A stretch of 64,000 nt of DNA from an uncultured Porphyromonadaceae bacterium (GCA_937892215.1 CALAVE010000052.1:11727-75726), one strand, 5' to 3'; shown: positions 7,678 to 17,040, counted from the stretch's first letter. The notes: a model not told the origin generated them from the sequence alone. Numbers and translations are program-made.

Positions 7678-9495
7678 TCAGGGGTGTGAGATGCGGAAGA
7701 TGGTGCCCTCAATAAGCGAGCAATAGACCTCGCCGCGGTCATCCACCTCGAACCCGTTGACCTCGCTTGAACCCAACTTGCAGGAGAAGAGCAAGCGGTG
7801 CGTGGCGGCATCGACGGCGGCAAGCATACCGCGGCGCGAGCCGGCATAGACCACGCCATTGTGCTCCAGCACTATGCACGGGGCGTGCTCGTAGCCGAAG
7901 CCCAAATCGGTGACCCATTTCAGGTCGTAGTCAGGACCGGTGCTCAAAGCCACCAGCGTGCCGTCCATAGTCTTGGCGTAGGCCAGACTGCCGTCGGCAC
8001 TGCGTCCCAGGCTCTCGCGCACCTTGTGCTCGTTTTTCACGCGCCATAACTGCTCGCCCGACTTTCGGTCGAGGGCGGTGGTCACACGGTCGGGGGCCAC
8101 AATCAGCACATGGTTCTGAGTGACCACAGGCACCACGTTCCCGGGACTGTAGAGATTAGTTTTCACACCATTGTTCCACTGCCAGCGCAGTCGTCCGGTC
8201 TTACGGTTGAGCACACGCAGATTAGTGTCCCACGCGCCGAAAATCACATCGTTTCCATCAACAACCGGCGCGGCCTGGCAATAATTGTTGATGCTGTCGA
8301 ACTGCCACAACAGGCGATGCCGCTTCACGTCCCAGGCCTGGAACATCTTGTAGCCACCCTGATAGAGGATGCCGTCGGCCTCCACACCATCGGCCACATA
8401 GGCGCCCGGCGCGTTCCATGCCCAGATTTCCTTACCGGACTTCTTGTCGAGCCACACAAGACGCTTGTCGGCCGTGGGCAGCACCACGTACTTCCTGTCC
8501 ACGGCAGGGCGCGAGAAGAGCATGGCATCGGTCTTATAGGACCATTTCTCGGCACCGGTTTTCTTGTCGATTGCCTTGAGATAGCCCAGAGAGTTCCCGA
8601 AATACAGGTTCTCGGCATCCACCCCGAGGCGTGTGAATATCGAAGCATTGTCGGCATAGACCTTAGTCACGCTGAATCCGGCCGGGACGGTGGGCTGAGG
8701 CAGCGAATTGTCGATGGCGTCGAAATGCGTATCGGTACGGAAGACGAACTTTTGCGCAGGTTCCTTGCCCAGTTCCTTGTTGAAGACATAAATCCAGCCA
8801 CGCTTCAGGTCCACGTTCATCAGCGTGTATCCGTAGTCGCCCTTGCCCATATCCAGGGCACGCACCATGAGCCCGTTGATTCCGAAACTCTCATACTGGC
8901 GCCAGCGGTGGTAGTGTCCGTTCTGATGGAGAATCACCGGATATTTCTGCAGCACGGCTATGTAGTCCTTGTAGTTGTCGAGGTCGTCGAGGATGGGATA
9001 GTGATTGATGCTCAGCACCTTCTTTCCGTCAGAGACCCGCTCGGCGAGAGTGCGGTCGAGCCAGAGCAGGTCCTCCTGCTTGATGTGTCCGTCGCCCATC
9101 TTCATGAAGGGGCCGCAGTTCATTCCAATCACCACCAGGTCGCCCAGTTCAAAGACAAACCGATCGTCGCCCCACAGGTCGGAGAACGTCTTGCAAGCGC
9201 TCTGGCTCCAGTTGTTCTCGTGGTTACCGGGGATGACGTAGAGCGGCTTAGAGATGCCGTCCATAATGCTCTTCACGTTTTGCAACTGCACGTCGCTGCC
9301 CTCGTTGGTGAGGTCGCCGGTGAGCAGCACCACGTCGGCATCAGAAGCGTTAATTTCGGCCACGGCCTCCCTGAGTTTTGCCTCATTGGCATTTCCGGGC
9401 GTAACGTGAATGTCGCTAAGAATGGCAAACCGCTGTGCGTTAGCGACAAACGCGAGCAGAAACACAGTCAGGATAGAGATAGTGAATTTTTTCAT
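7678..9495 (-). CDS. Secreted metallophosphoesterase fused to a PQQ-type beta-propeller
   Basis: A 605-residue exported protein with a signal peptide (MKKFTISILTVFLLAFVANA). Residues about 22-240 are a calcineurin-like phosphoesterase with all metal-binding blocks: LSDIHVTPGN, LLTGDLTN, VIPGNHENNW, INHYPI and NGHYHRW. Residues about 275-600 hold repeated propeller blades of the PQQ/quinoprotein type, with recurrent patterns such as LKAIDKKTGAEKWSYK, LVWLDKKSGKEIWAW and LRVLNRKTGRLRWQW. These blades probably serve as a binding scaffold; quinone binding is not implied. The substrate is unknown; phosphodiesters in the periplasm are plausible. The gene is monocistronic and divergent from the ABC-F gene. 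A TATATTTG box (9540-9533) may be its -7 element. Confidence 0.88.
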   Translation of the reverse strand: MKKFTISILTVFLLAFVANAQRFAILSDIHVTPGNANEAKLREAVAEINASDADVVLLTGDLTNEGSDVQLQNVKSIMDGISKPLYVIPGNHENNWSQSACKTFSDLWGDDRFVFELGDLVVIGMNCGPFMKMGDGHIKQEDLLWLDRTLAERVSDGKKVLSINHYPILDDLDNYKDYIAVLQKYPVILHQNGHYHRWRQYESFGINGLMVRALDMGKGDYGYTLMNVDLKRGWIYVFNKELGKEPAQKFVFRTDTHFDAIDNSLPQPTVPAGFSVTKVYADNASIFTRLGVDAENLYFGNSLGYLKAIDKKTGAEKWSYKTDAMLFSRPAVDRKYVVLPTADKRLVWLDKKSGKEIWAWNAPGAYVADGVEADGILYQGGYKMFQAWDVKRHRLLWQFDSINNYCQAAPVVDGNDVIFGAWDTNLRVLNRKTGRLRWQWNNGVKTNLYSPGNVVPVVTQNHVLIVAPDRVTTALDRKSGEQLWRVKNEHKVRESLGRSADGSLAYAKTMDGTLVALSTGPDYDLKWVTDLGFGYEHAPCIVLEHNGVVYAGSRRGMLAAVDAATHRLLFSCKLGSSEVNGFEVDDRGEVYCSLIEGTIFRISHP

Positions 9496-9585
9496 ATCGG
9501 TCAGTCTTGGTTGAATCTTAAATTTCTTTATGCAAATATAGCATTTTTATTAGTATTTTCGGCCGCGAACCCCATAAATTATGCG

Positions 9586-9593
9586 TAAATTTG
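9586..9593 (+). promoter_or_regulatory. -7 element upstream of the ABC-F gene
   Basis: TAAATTTG matches TAnnTTTG and lies 20 bp before the ATG at 9614, giving a very short leader. No clear TTG is seen at the matching -33 distance. Confidence 0.45.
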
Positions 9594-9613
9594 CAATCTA
9601 AACAGAGTCACTT

Positions 9614-11473
9614 ATGGGAGTAATGCTTAACATAGAAGGGCTTACCAAATCGTTCGGAGCCAACGTGCTATTGAGCGACATCTCGCTCACGCTCAATGAG
9701 GGCGACAAGGTGGGCCTTATAGCCAAGAACGGTGCCGGCAAGAGCACTTTACTGAAAATAATAGCCGATGACGAGAGTTACGACAGAGGAAAAATCTTCT
9801 ATCACGACTTCACATCCATAGGCTACCTGGAGCAAAGTCCGCACTTCGACCCCTACAAGAGCATTATAGACATCTGCCTGACAGGCTTTGACACAAAGAG
9901 TAGCGCGCTGCGATGCTACGAGAAAGCGCTGGCCAGCGGCGACAGCAATGAAATGACGTCGGCCGTTCAGTTTATGGACTTCGCCCACGCATGGGACTAC
10001 GAAGACCAGTTCAAGCAACTGCTTCATCAACTGAAAATAACCGATTTTGCGCAGAAGATAGGCCAGTTAAGCGGCGGTCAGGTGAAGCGTGTGGCCCTTG
10101 CCAAGATTATTCTCAACGAGCCCAAACTGCTTATCCTGGACGAGCCCACCAACCACCTGGACATCGACATAATAGAGTGGCTGGAGACCTATCTGTCGAA
10201 AAGCCGCACCACCCTGCTGATGGTGACTCACGACCGTTATTTTCTGGACAAGATATGCAACCGGATAGTGGAAATAGACCGCCAAAGCCTGTATAACTAC
10301 AACGGAAACTATAATTACTATCTGGAAAAGCGTGCAGAGCGCATCGAGGCGCAGAACGCTCAGGTGGAAAAGGCACGCAACCTGCTCCGGACCGAACTGG
10401 AGTGGATGAGGCGACAGCCGCAGGCACGCGCCCACAAGGCCCAGTATCGCATCGACGCCTTCTACGACCTGCGAGAACGCGCAAGCAACACCAGAAATGA
10501 GCGAGACGTGAAACTGGACGTAAACGCCACCTACATAGGCAAGAAAATCTTCACCGCACACAACGTGAGCAAGCGCTGGGACGACAAGGTGATTCTGGAC
10601 AATTTCAGCTACACCTTCTCACGCTATGAGAAACTGGGCATAGTGGGCGACAACGGTGTGGGCAAGACCACGTTCATACGTCTGCTACTGAACCAGTTGG
10701 AGCCCGACAGCGGGTATTTCGAGGTGGGAGAAACGGTGAAATGGGGCTACTACAGCCAGGAGGGTATCAAATTCGACGAGGGGAAAAAAGTGATAGACGC
10801 TGCCCGCGACATAGCCGAGCATATCTACTTTGACGAAAAGACCCAGTACACCGCATCGCAGTTTCTGAACCTGTTTCTGTTCAGTGCGGCCGACCAGCAG
10901 AAATACATAGCGAAACTCAGCGGAGGCGAGAAGCGGCGGCTCTACCTGGCCACCGTGCTGATGAAGAAGCCCAACTTCCTGATACTGGACGAGCCCACCA
11001 ACGACCTGGACATCACCACCCTGGAAGTGCTGGAGGACTATCTGAGCGGTTTCAAGGGATGCGTGATAGTGGTGAGCCACGACCGGTTCTTCATAGACCG
11101 GATAGTGGACCACACCTTCGTGTTCACCGGCAACGGCGTGGTGAAGGACTTCCCAGGCAACTACAGCGAATACCGCGCCTGGAAAGAAGCGCACCCGACG
11201 CAAGAAACAACGAGTACCAAGCCCAAGGAAAAGCCTGTGCGCCAGACGGTTCACACATCCGCTCCGAAACTCTCGTACAAGGAAAGCAAAGAACTTGAGG
11301 CCCTGACAGAGGAACTATTTCAGCTCAACTTAGAGAAATTAGAACTGGACGAAGCCTTTTCGGGCGGAGAGGTGCCGGACATAGTCGCAAAGGCGGCAAG
11401 ATATGAGGAAGTGAAACGGCTACTTGACGAAAAAGAGCTCAGGTGGCTGGAACTTAGTGAAAAAGTTCAATAA
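9614..11473 (+). CDS. ABC-F family ATPase (Uup-like)
   Basis: A 619-residue soluble protein with two ABC ATPase domains in tandem and no membrane segments, the layout of ABC-F proteins. These act on ribosomes (translation rescue or antibiotic protection) or in DNA transactions (Uup). Domain 1 has Walker A GAGKST, signature LSGGQ and Walker B LLILDEPTNHLD. Domain 2 has Walker A GVGKTT, signature LSGGE and Walker B FLILDEPTNDLD. The linker (LEWMRRQPQARAHKAQYRID) matches the Uup group. The C-terminal about 80 residues are Lys/Glu-rich and coiled-coil-like, also as in Uup. A start three codons later (MLN) is possible. The next gene follows after 21 bp. Confidence 0.92.
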   Translation: MGVMLNIEGLTKSFGANVLLSDISLTLNEGDKVGLIAKNGAGKSTLLKIIADDESYDRGKIFYHDFTSIGYLEQSPHFDPYKSIIDICLTGFDTKSSALRCYEKALASGDSNEMTSAVQFMDFAHAWDYEDQFKQLLHQLKITDFAQKIGQLSGGQVKRVALAKIILNEPKLLILDEPTNHLDIDIIEWLETYLSKSRTTLLMVTHDRYFLDKICNRIVEIDRQSLYNYNGNYNYYLEKRAERIEAQNAQVEKARNLLRTELEWMRRQPQARAHKAQYRIDAFYDLRERASNTRNERDVKLDVNATYIGKKIFTAHNVSKRWDDKVILDNFSYTFSRYEKLGIVGDNGVGKTTFIRLLLNQLEPDSGYFEVGETVKWGYYSQEGIKFDEGKKVIDAARDIAEHIYFDEKTQYTASQFLNLFLFSAADQQKYIAKLSGGEKRRLYLATVLMKKPNFLILDEPTNDLDITTLEVLEDYLSGFKGCVIVVSHDRFFIDRIVDHTFVFTGNGVVKDFPGNYSEYRAWKEAHPTQETTSTKPKEKPVRQTVHTSAPKLSYKESKELEALTEELFQLNLEKLELDEAFSGGEVPDIVAKAARYEEVKRLLDEKELRWLELSEKVQ

Positions 11474-11480
11474 AATTTAC

Positions 11481-11488
11481 TATCTTTG
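11481..11488 (+). promoter_or_regulatory. -7 element upstream of the rRNA/tRNA methyltransferase
   Basis: TATCTTTG matches TAnnTTTG and ends six bases before the ATG at 11495, which would make a nearly leaderless message. No good -33 box is visible, so the gene may also be read through from the ABC-F gene. Confidence 0.4.
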
Positions 11489-11494
11489 CGCATT

Positions 11495-12253
11495 ATGACG
11501 GATATCAACAACGGAATAATCAAGGCAGTGGCATCGCTGGCGATGAAGAAGCACCGCGATGATATGGGCCTATTTGTGGCCGAGGGCACCAAATGCGTTC
11601 GCGACACATGGGACCACTTCCGGTGCAAGTGGCTGATAGCCACCCGCACGTGGTACGAGCAAATGGGCACCAGCAGCCACTACGACAAGATAGTGCTGGC
11701 CAACAAGCAGCAGATGAGCCGCATGTCGCAGTTCAGCACGCCCAGCGACGTGATAGCGGTGTATGAGATACCCCGTACCGAGTTCAACCCCGATGAAGTG
11801 CGAGACAGGCTGAGCCTGGTGCTGGACAACATTCAGGACCCCGGCAATCTGGGGACGATACTGCGCCTGGCCGACTGGTTTGGCATCACCGACGTGTTTG
11901 CCAGCAAAGGCACGGTGGATGTGTATAACCACAAAGTGGTACAGGCCACTATGGGTGCGATATCGCGAGTGAAGGTCCACTACGGCGACCTTGAGGACGT
12001 GTTCGATCTGTTCCCCGACCTGCCCATCTACGGCACGTTCCTCAACGGAGAAAACATCTATCAGGCCGACTTGGGGCGCAACGGATTCATTGTGATGGGC
12101 AATGAGGGCCAGGGCATCGGGGCCAAAGTGGCGGCACGGGTGACCCGGAGGCTCACCATACCGGCTGCCGAGCGACAAGGCGAGCACAGCGAGTCGCTCA
12201 ACGTGGGCATAGCGGCGGCCATCACCATAAGCGAATTTGCCAGAAGGCTTTAA
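11495..12253 (+). CDS. TrmH/SpoU family RNA methyltransferase
   Basis: A 252-residue SPOUT-class 2'-O-methyltransferase, which uses S-adenosylmethionine to methylate ribose in rRNA or tRNA. The N-terminal part (VASLAMKKHRDDMGLFVAEGTKCV) is the substrate-binding L30e-like domain. The catalytic knot domain carries the three family motifs: LDNIQDPGNLGTILR (motif 1), GNEGQGI (motif 2) and the C-terminal SLNVGIAAAITISEF (motif 3). The frame is open further upstream using TTG, but ATG at 11495 is the natural start. RadA follows 33 bp later and may share the transcript. The exact RNA target cannot be told from sequence alone. Confidence 0.92.
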   Translation: MTDINNGIIKAVASLAMKKHRDDMGLFVAEGTKCVRDTWDHFRCKWLIATRTWYEQMGTSSHYDKIVLANKQQMSRMSQFSTPSDVIAVYEIPRTEFNPDEVRDRLSLVLDNIQDPGNLGTILRLADWFGITDVFASKGTVDVYNHKVVQATMGAISRVKVHYGDLEDVFDLFPDLPIYGTFLNGENIYQADLGRNGFIVMGNEGQGIGAKVAARVTRRLTIPAAERQGEHSESLNVGIAAAITISEFARRL

Positions 12254-12286
12254 CCACTACAATAGCAGCCTAACGACCAATAAGTT

Positions 12287-13666
12287 ATGAAGACCAAAGC
12301 AACAGTATATTATTGCAAGAATTGCGGCAACGAGTCGCCCAAGTGGCTGGGCAAATGCCCCGCGTGCGGCGAGTGGAACACCTACGTGGAAGAGCCGGTG
12401 GCACCCAAGAGCGCGAAGAAGAACACCCTGGGCATAGGCGACGATGAGCGGCAGAGCATAGTTCCCGTGAAGATTTCCCAAATCAAGGCACAAGACCTGC
12501 CCCGCATAGCGCTGCCCAGCAGCGAGCTGAACCGCGTGCTGGGCGGAGGTCTGGTTCCCGGCTCGATGGTGCTGATAGGCGGCGAGCCCGGAATAGGGAA
12601 ATCCACGCTGGTGCTTCAGAACGTGCTCCGCATCCGCTCGCGCAAGGTGCTGTATGTGAGCGGAGAGGAAAGTCCGCAGCAACTGCGCATGCGCGCCGAC
12701 CGCATCGCCGGCAGCGAGATGGACTGCGAGTGCTACCTGCTGTGCGAGACATCGCTGGAGACCATTTTCGCCAGCATCCGCGAGAGCAAGCCCGGGCTGA
12801 TAATAGTGGATTCCATCCAGACCATAGCAAGCGACGAACTGGACTCGGCCGCCGGCAGCGTGACACAGGTGCGCGAATGTGCCGCGGCTTTTCTGCGCTA
12901 CGCCAAGAGCACCAACACGCCGGTAATCATCATAGGGCACATCAACAAGGAAGGCTCCATAGCCGGGCCTAAAGTGCTGGAACACATAGTGGACGCGGTG
13001 CTACAGTTTGAGGGCGACCGCCACTACATGTACCGCATACTGCGGTCGATAAAGAACCGCTTCGGGAGCACCAACGAAATGGGTATCTATGAGATGCAGG
13101 AAGACGGATTGCGCGAGGTGAAGAACCCCAGCGAGATGCTTCTGAGCCACGGCGAGGAAGACCTGTCGGGTGTAGCAATAGGTGTAACGGTGGACGGGGC
13201 ACGGCCGTTCCTGATAGAGACCCAGGCGCTGGTAAGCACAGCCGCCTACGGCACGGCTCAGCGTTCGGTGACCGGATTTGACCAACGGCGCATGAACATG
13301 CTGCTGGCCGTTCTGGAGAAGCGAGTGGGCTTCAAGCTGGCGCAGAAAGACGTGTTTCTGAACATAGCCGGCGGTCTGAAAGTTGCCGACCCGGCACTGG
13401 ACCTGGCGGTGATATGCGCCATTCTGTCGTCGAACGTGGACATCGCCATCAACCGCGGCATCTGCCTGAGCGGTGAGGTGGGTCTGAGCGGCGAGATACG
13501 TCAGATAACCCGCATAGAGCAACGCATCAGCGAGGCAGAGAAACTGGGTTTCGACTCAATAATCATTCCCCGAAATAATGTCAAAGGCATAAAGACCGAC
13601 CGCCTGAAAATCAAGCTTATAGAGGTGGGCAAAGTGGAAGAGGCCTTCCGACACCTCTTCGGGTAA
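12287..13666 (+). CDS. radA: DNA repair protein RadA
   Basis: A 459-residue RecA-like ATPase that drives branch migration in homologous recombination. It has the N-terminal C4 zinc finger (CKNCGNESPKWLGKCPACG), Walker A GGEPGIGKSTL near residue 100, the RadA-specific KNRFG motif (SIKNRFGSTNEMG), and a C-terminal Lon-protease-like domain (GLKVADPALDLAV) without the protease residues. Length and motif order are normal for bacterial RadA. The start is supported by the zinc finger beginning at residue 10. It follows the methyltransferase by 33 bp on the same strand. Confidence 0.97.
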   Translation: MKTKATVYYCKNCGNESPKWLGKCPACGEWNTYVEEPVAPKSAKKNTLGIGDDERQSIVPVKISQIKAQDLPRIALPSSELNRVLGGGLVPGSMVLIGGEPGIGKSTLVLQNVLRIRSRKVLYVSGEESPQQLRMRADRIAGSEMDCECYLLCETSLETIFASIRESKPGLIIVDSIQTIASDELDSAAGSVTQVRECAAAFLRYAKSTNTPVIIIGHINKEGSIAGPKVLEHIVDAVLQFEGDRHYMYRILRSIKNRFGSTNEMGIYEMQEDGLREVKNPSEMLLSHGEEDLSGVAIGVTVDGARPFLIETQALVSTAAYGTAQRSVTGFDQRRMNMLLAVLEKRVGFKLAQKDVFLNIAGGLKVADPALDLAVICAILSSNVDIAINRGICLSGEVGLSGEIRQITRIEQRISEAEKLGFDSIIIPRNNVKGIKTDRLKIKLIEVGKVEEAFRHLFG

Positions 13667-13690
13667 GGGTTGCCAGCTCAGAAAATAGCA

Positions 13691-13721
13691 TTGACAAAGC
13701 CGCGGCGATGTAGTAACTTTG
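13691..13721 (+). promoter_or_regulatory. Promoter of the LRR-dockerin gene
   Basis: TTG (13691-13693), a 20-nt spacer, then TAACTTTG (13714-13721): a full match to the Bacteroidetes consensus. The leader before the ATG at 13768 is about 40 nt. Confidence 0.75.
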
Positions 13722-13767
13722 CAGCGGAAAACGAGTAGAAAGAATATTAACAAAAAACCATCGGAAT

Positions 13768-16446
13768 ATGAAAACAAGACTAACACTGATTATGGCGATG
13801 CTGACAATAGGGCTGGCAGTTCAGGCATCAACCTACTACGGGCTTAAGGTGGGCGGCGTGTCGGTGACTGACGCAAACTGCAACAACATAACCGGCCAGT
13901 ATATCTCGGCCAACTACACCGATTACAGTTACAAGGCGAGTTACGACCACAGCACGAAGACATTGACTCTGGAGAACGTGAAGATAACCCGCACCGGAAA
14001 CGACAACCGTTGCATCTATAACGAGAGTTGCGATGGTCTGACAGTGCTGTTCAAGACCCATGACAGCGAGTTCAGTTCCACCACGTGCGCCCCTATCAGA
14101 ATTGAGGCCAACACGACATTCGTGAGCGACGCGCTGATAGCCGCCAGGGTATATGGCAACGACGGAGACGCCAACGCCATGTATGTGACAAACGGTGCAA
14201 CGGTGACCTTTGACCACACAACGATGTATATGTACCTCACCGGCAACACAAACGCGGCGATAGAGGGGCACAATGGCAGCGAAAGCCTTTTGTTCCACCA
14301 CTCGCGTGTGATAGCCCGGAGCGCCAACGGAAGCGCCCTTGCCGACTTTGGCAATGTGAGGGTGGAGTCTTCGGCGGTGCTTCTACGCACGGGAAGCAGC
14401 ACAGCATACGCGATGAGCGGAGTGTGGAATTTCACTATGGAGTATCCCAACGCACTCCCTGCGAAGATAGGCGTGGGTTCATCAATAACGAGCCTGAAGA
14501 ACTACACATTAGAAGGGAACGGATTGTTCAATGCCAGCCAGGAAACCTTCGTCAATGGAGCCAAGCAGCCGTACCCTGGGAAAGACATAATAATTTCACA
14601 GTCGGCACAAATCAATGAAAGCAGTTTTCCCGACCCGGTGTTCCGCGAGTGGCTCACCGACAAATTCGGAACGAACTTGGAATCGGCCGAGATGTTTGAA
14701 ATCAGGACAATAAATATCCAGAGCACATCGAACACGTCGCTCAAGGGAGTGACTGACTGGGCCGGCATAAAGTACCTTACCTGCCTGCGGCGAATGTGGG
14801 TGGATGGCGGCAAGGCTCAAAGCATCGACTTGTCGTCGAACCCGGAGTTCTATCATCTGCGGTGCTACAACAACACCGGCGAAGGAGTGGACTGGAACAT
14901 GATAGCGCCAACAATACCGACGCCAGCTGCAGGCAAAACAGCACTGGTGGAAGGCTTCAACGCAGAGGCGAGCGAACGGAATAATCTGCCAAACCGGAAT
15001 TTGCTTAGTATTATATTACTAAAGGGATATGACTTCACGGTGAAGAACGGCGAGGAGACATATTCGCTGAGTGCAAACGAAGACTACGTGGGTATAGACA
15101 GGAGTCACTTTCCGGACGGGGCGCTACGCACAGCGTTATATAGCCAAAAGGAAGGCGCCGACGCGATAGTTAAAGAGAGTGAGAACAACGATATCACAAG
15201 TCTGGCACTAACGAAGAAGGGCATAAACGACCTGACCGGCATAGAGTATTTTCCAAATTTAAACAAACTCTATTGCGACGATAACAATATCAGTGAGATA
15301 GACATATCAAAGAATCCGAATCTGGTTCATGTTAGATGCTATCTAAATAAAATAAAGAGCGAGGCTTGGGACCAAATGATAGATAAAGCATCGAACAGAA
15401 GCAAAGCAATTAATGTGTACTGCTACAGAGCCGGACTCTCCGACGAGAAAAACGACTGCCCCACGCTGAGACAAGTAACCGAAGGCAATAAGAAGAATAT
15501 TCACTTCTTTGGATATACGACTGAGTTCCTGAATTACATACCGATAGACGATGACCATTTCCCTGACACCAAGTTCCGTGAGTATCTGCTAAGCCAGAAT
15601 TATGGAGCCGACGCGAAACTGACCGCCGATGAGATAGACGACATAAAGACGATATCCTTTAACAATAAGGGCGCATCCGCCATGAACGGCATAGGATACT
15701 TTACCGAGTTGACTATGCTACAGTGCTACAACAACGCGTTGCTATATCTGGATTTGAGTAAGAATAAAAAACTGAAGATTCTGCAATGCTACAACAATAA
15801 GTTGGAAAATCTGGACTTGAGCAACAACAAGCTGCTAACAAGAGTGGAGTGCTCGAGTAACGAGCTGACCACGCTTAACATTTCCGGGGTGGATTCACTG
15901 ACTTACTTGGAGTGCAATATCAACAAATTAGAGAGCCTGGATTTGGCCGGTAAAGAGAAGTTGTGGTATCTTACGTGCTGGGGCAACAACCTGACCTCAG
16001 TGGACTTGACAGGCTGCACCGCACTGCTATATTTCATCTGCTGGGGCAATCAGATAAAGGAAGAAGGAATGGACTCAATGATTGCCACATTGCCCGGAAG
16101 CATTGAAGAAGGTAATTTCAAGGTGTACAATCCGAACAACGCCAACTACCCTGAGGGCAATGCGCTGACAGTGGCGCAGGTGGAAGCCGCCAAGCAGCGC
16201 GGGGCCATCCCATACTGGTACGACGGCTCATCGTGGCAGCCATACGCCGGAGCAGACGCCTCAGCACCGGGTGATGTGAACGGTGACGGCACAGTGGACG
16301 TTACCGACGTGGTGGCACTGGCAAGTTATGTGATGGGCGAAATACCACCCGTGTTCATTGCCGAGAACGCCAACATATCGGGCGAGGGTAGCGACATAGA
16401 CGTGACCGACGTGGTGGCGCTGGCCAATATAGTGATGGGATTATAG
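13768..16446 (+). CDS. Secreted leucine-rich-repeat protein with C-terminal dockerin-like domain
   Basis: An 892-residue exported protein with signal peptide MKTRLTLIMAMLTIGLAVQA. Residues about 20-285 resemble the opening module of the 4281-6530 protein (YGLKVGGVSVT to TKTLTLENVKI). Three LRR units follow, each opened by a cap motif: SSFPDPVFREWL near 288, SHFPDGALRTAL near 448, and DHFPDTKFREYL near 592. The third unit has a regular ladder of LDLSKNKKLKILQCYNNKLE-type repeats of about 21 residues. Residues 834-892 form a dockerin-like calcium pair (GDVNGDGTVDVTD; the second loop, SGEGSDIDVTD, is weaker). LRR proteins of this kind mostly bind proteins or glycans at the surface. Partner and target are unknown. 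It has its own consensus promoter. Confidence 0.82.
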   Translation: MKTRLTLIMAMLTIGLAVQASTYYGLKVGGVSVTDANCNNITGQYISANYTDYSYKASYDHSTKTLTLENVKITRTGNDNRCIYNESCDGLTVLFKTHDSEFSSTTCAPIRIEANTTFVSDALIAARVYGNDGDANAMYVTNGATVTFDHTTMYMYLTGNTNAAIEGHNGSESLLFHHSRVIARSANGSALADFGNVRVESSAVLLRTGSSTAYAMSGVWNFTMEYPNALPAKIGVGSSITSLKNYTLEGNGLFNASQETFVNGAKQPYPGKDIIISQSAQINESSFPDPVFREWLTDKFGTNLESAEMFEIRTINIQSTSNTSLKGVTDWAGIKYLTCLRRMWVDGGKAQSIDLSSNPEFYHLRCYNNTGEGVDWNMIAPTIPTPAAGKTALVEGFNAEASERNNLPNRNLLSIILLKGYDFTVKNGEETYSLSANEDYVGIDRSHFPDGALRTALYSQKEGADAIVKESENNDITSLALTKKGINDLTGIEYFPNLNKLYCDDNNISEIDISKNPNLVHVRCYLNKIKSEAWDQMIDKASNRSKAINVYCYRAGLSDEKNDCPTLRQVTEGNKKNIHFFGYTTEFLNYIPIDDDHFPDTKFREYLLSQNYGADAKLTADEIDDIKTISFNNKGASAMNGIGYFTELTMLQCYNNALLYLDLSKNKKLKILQCYNNKLENLDLSNNKLLTRVECSSNELTTLNISGVDSLTYLECNINKLESLDLAGKEKLWYLTCWGNNLTSVDLTGCTALLYFICWGNQIKEEGMDSMIATLPGSIEEGNFKVYNPNNANYPEGNALTVAQVEAAKQRGAIPYWYDGSSWQPYAGADASAPGDVNGDGTVDVTDVVALASYVMGEIPPVFIAENANISGEGSDIDVTDVVALANIVMGL

Positions 16447-16483
16447 GAGTTAACCCTATAGCGTTGAGACATAGACTTATTGA

Positions 16484-16516
16484 GGGGCGGACAGGCTGAT
16501 GAGCCGCGTCTGCCCC
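16484..16516 (+). terminator. GC-rich hairpin after the LRR-dockerin gene
   Basis: GGGGCGGAC pairs with GTCTGCCCC (one G-T pair) around a 15-nt loop, 38 bp after the stop codon, followed only by ATTTG. It is a plausible but T-poor terminator. Confidence 0.5.
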
Positions 16517-16601
16517 ATTTGCCCCGAATGGGTCATTAGGCCGATGGTAAGTTCGGGGTTACTATACCGGCCGTGCGGGGAGGCGATGTATATATCGAAA
16601 A

Positions 16602-16636
16602 AAACTCCGAGGGTAATGCCATCGGAGTTTCTTATT
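16602..16636. terminator. Bidirectional terminator-like hairpin
   Basis: AAACTCCGA and TCGGAGTTT form a perfect 9-bp stem around an 11-nt loop. The plus strand continues CTTATTTT. The minus strand has seven T directly after the stem and would be the stronger terminator. Confidence 0.65.
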
Positions 16637-16974
16637 TTGATTTCACGGGTGCTAATCGCAGCAAGTTGTGAAAATCGAGTTTTATTATAGAAAAAAGTCA
16701 GTTATTGATGTTTGAAGCTTTTTGATTATCAAATCATACGACTTTTTGACTGATAAGAGATTAATTGGTTTAAATAGTGAATGAAAATTAACACTTATTT
16801 AACATTTGATTGAATTATTCTTAAAGTTGGTACATAGGGGTCGCCGCCGGCGACTTTTCTTTGGATTGTATGCACCCCCAGTGTCGCAGTGCGACACAGG
16901 GGGTTACTCAGAGGTCGCCCTCACGGGCGAAACGCCAGAGCGACGTGCCTTGCGGGTGCGTGGTGAATAGGGTC

Positions 16975-17040
16975 TATAGGACTTATAGGACTAATCGTAG
17001 CGATAGGACTTATAGGGCTTATAGGGCTTATAGGACCTAT
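16975..17040. repeat. Tandem 9-bp repeat (TATAGGRCT)
   Basis: Six full or near-full copies of TATAGGACT/TATAGGGCT occur here, interrupted once by a 10-nt unrelated stretch (16993-17002). The tract lies in a 750-bp non-coding gap (16447-17194) that otherwise holds two hairpins, AT-rich sequence and the 46-bp direct repeat. The unit is too short and lacks the spacers needed for CRISPR. Confidence 0.8.

Noticed and set aside
8110..9588. 492-codon open frame on the plus strand
   Set aside because: It is exactly antisense to the metallophosphoesterase-propeller gene, whose motifs are clear. The translated text is His/Val-rich without any domain, as expected of an opposite-strand shadow.
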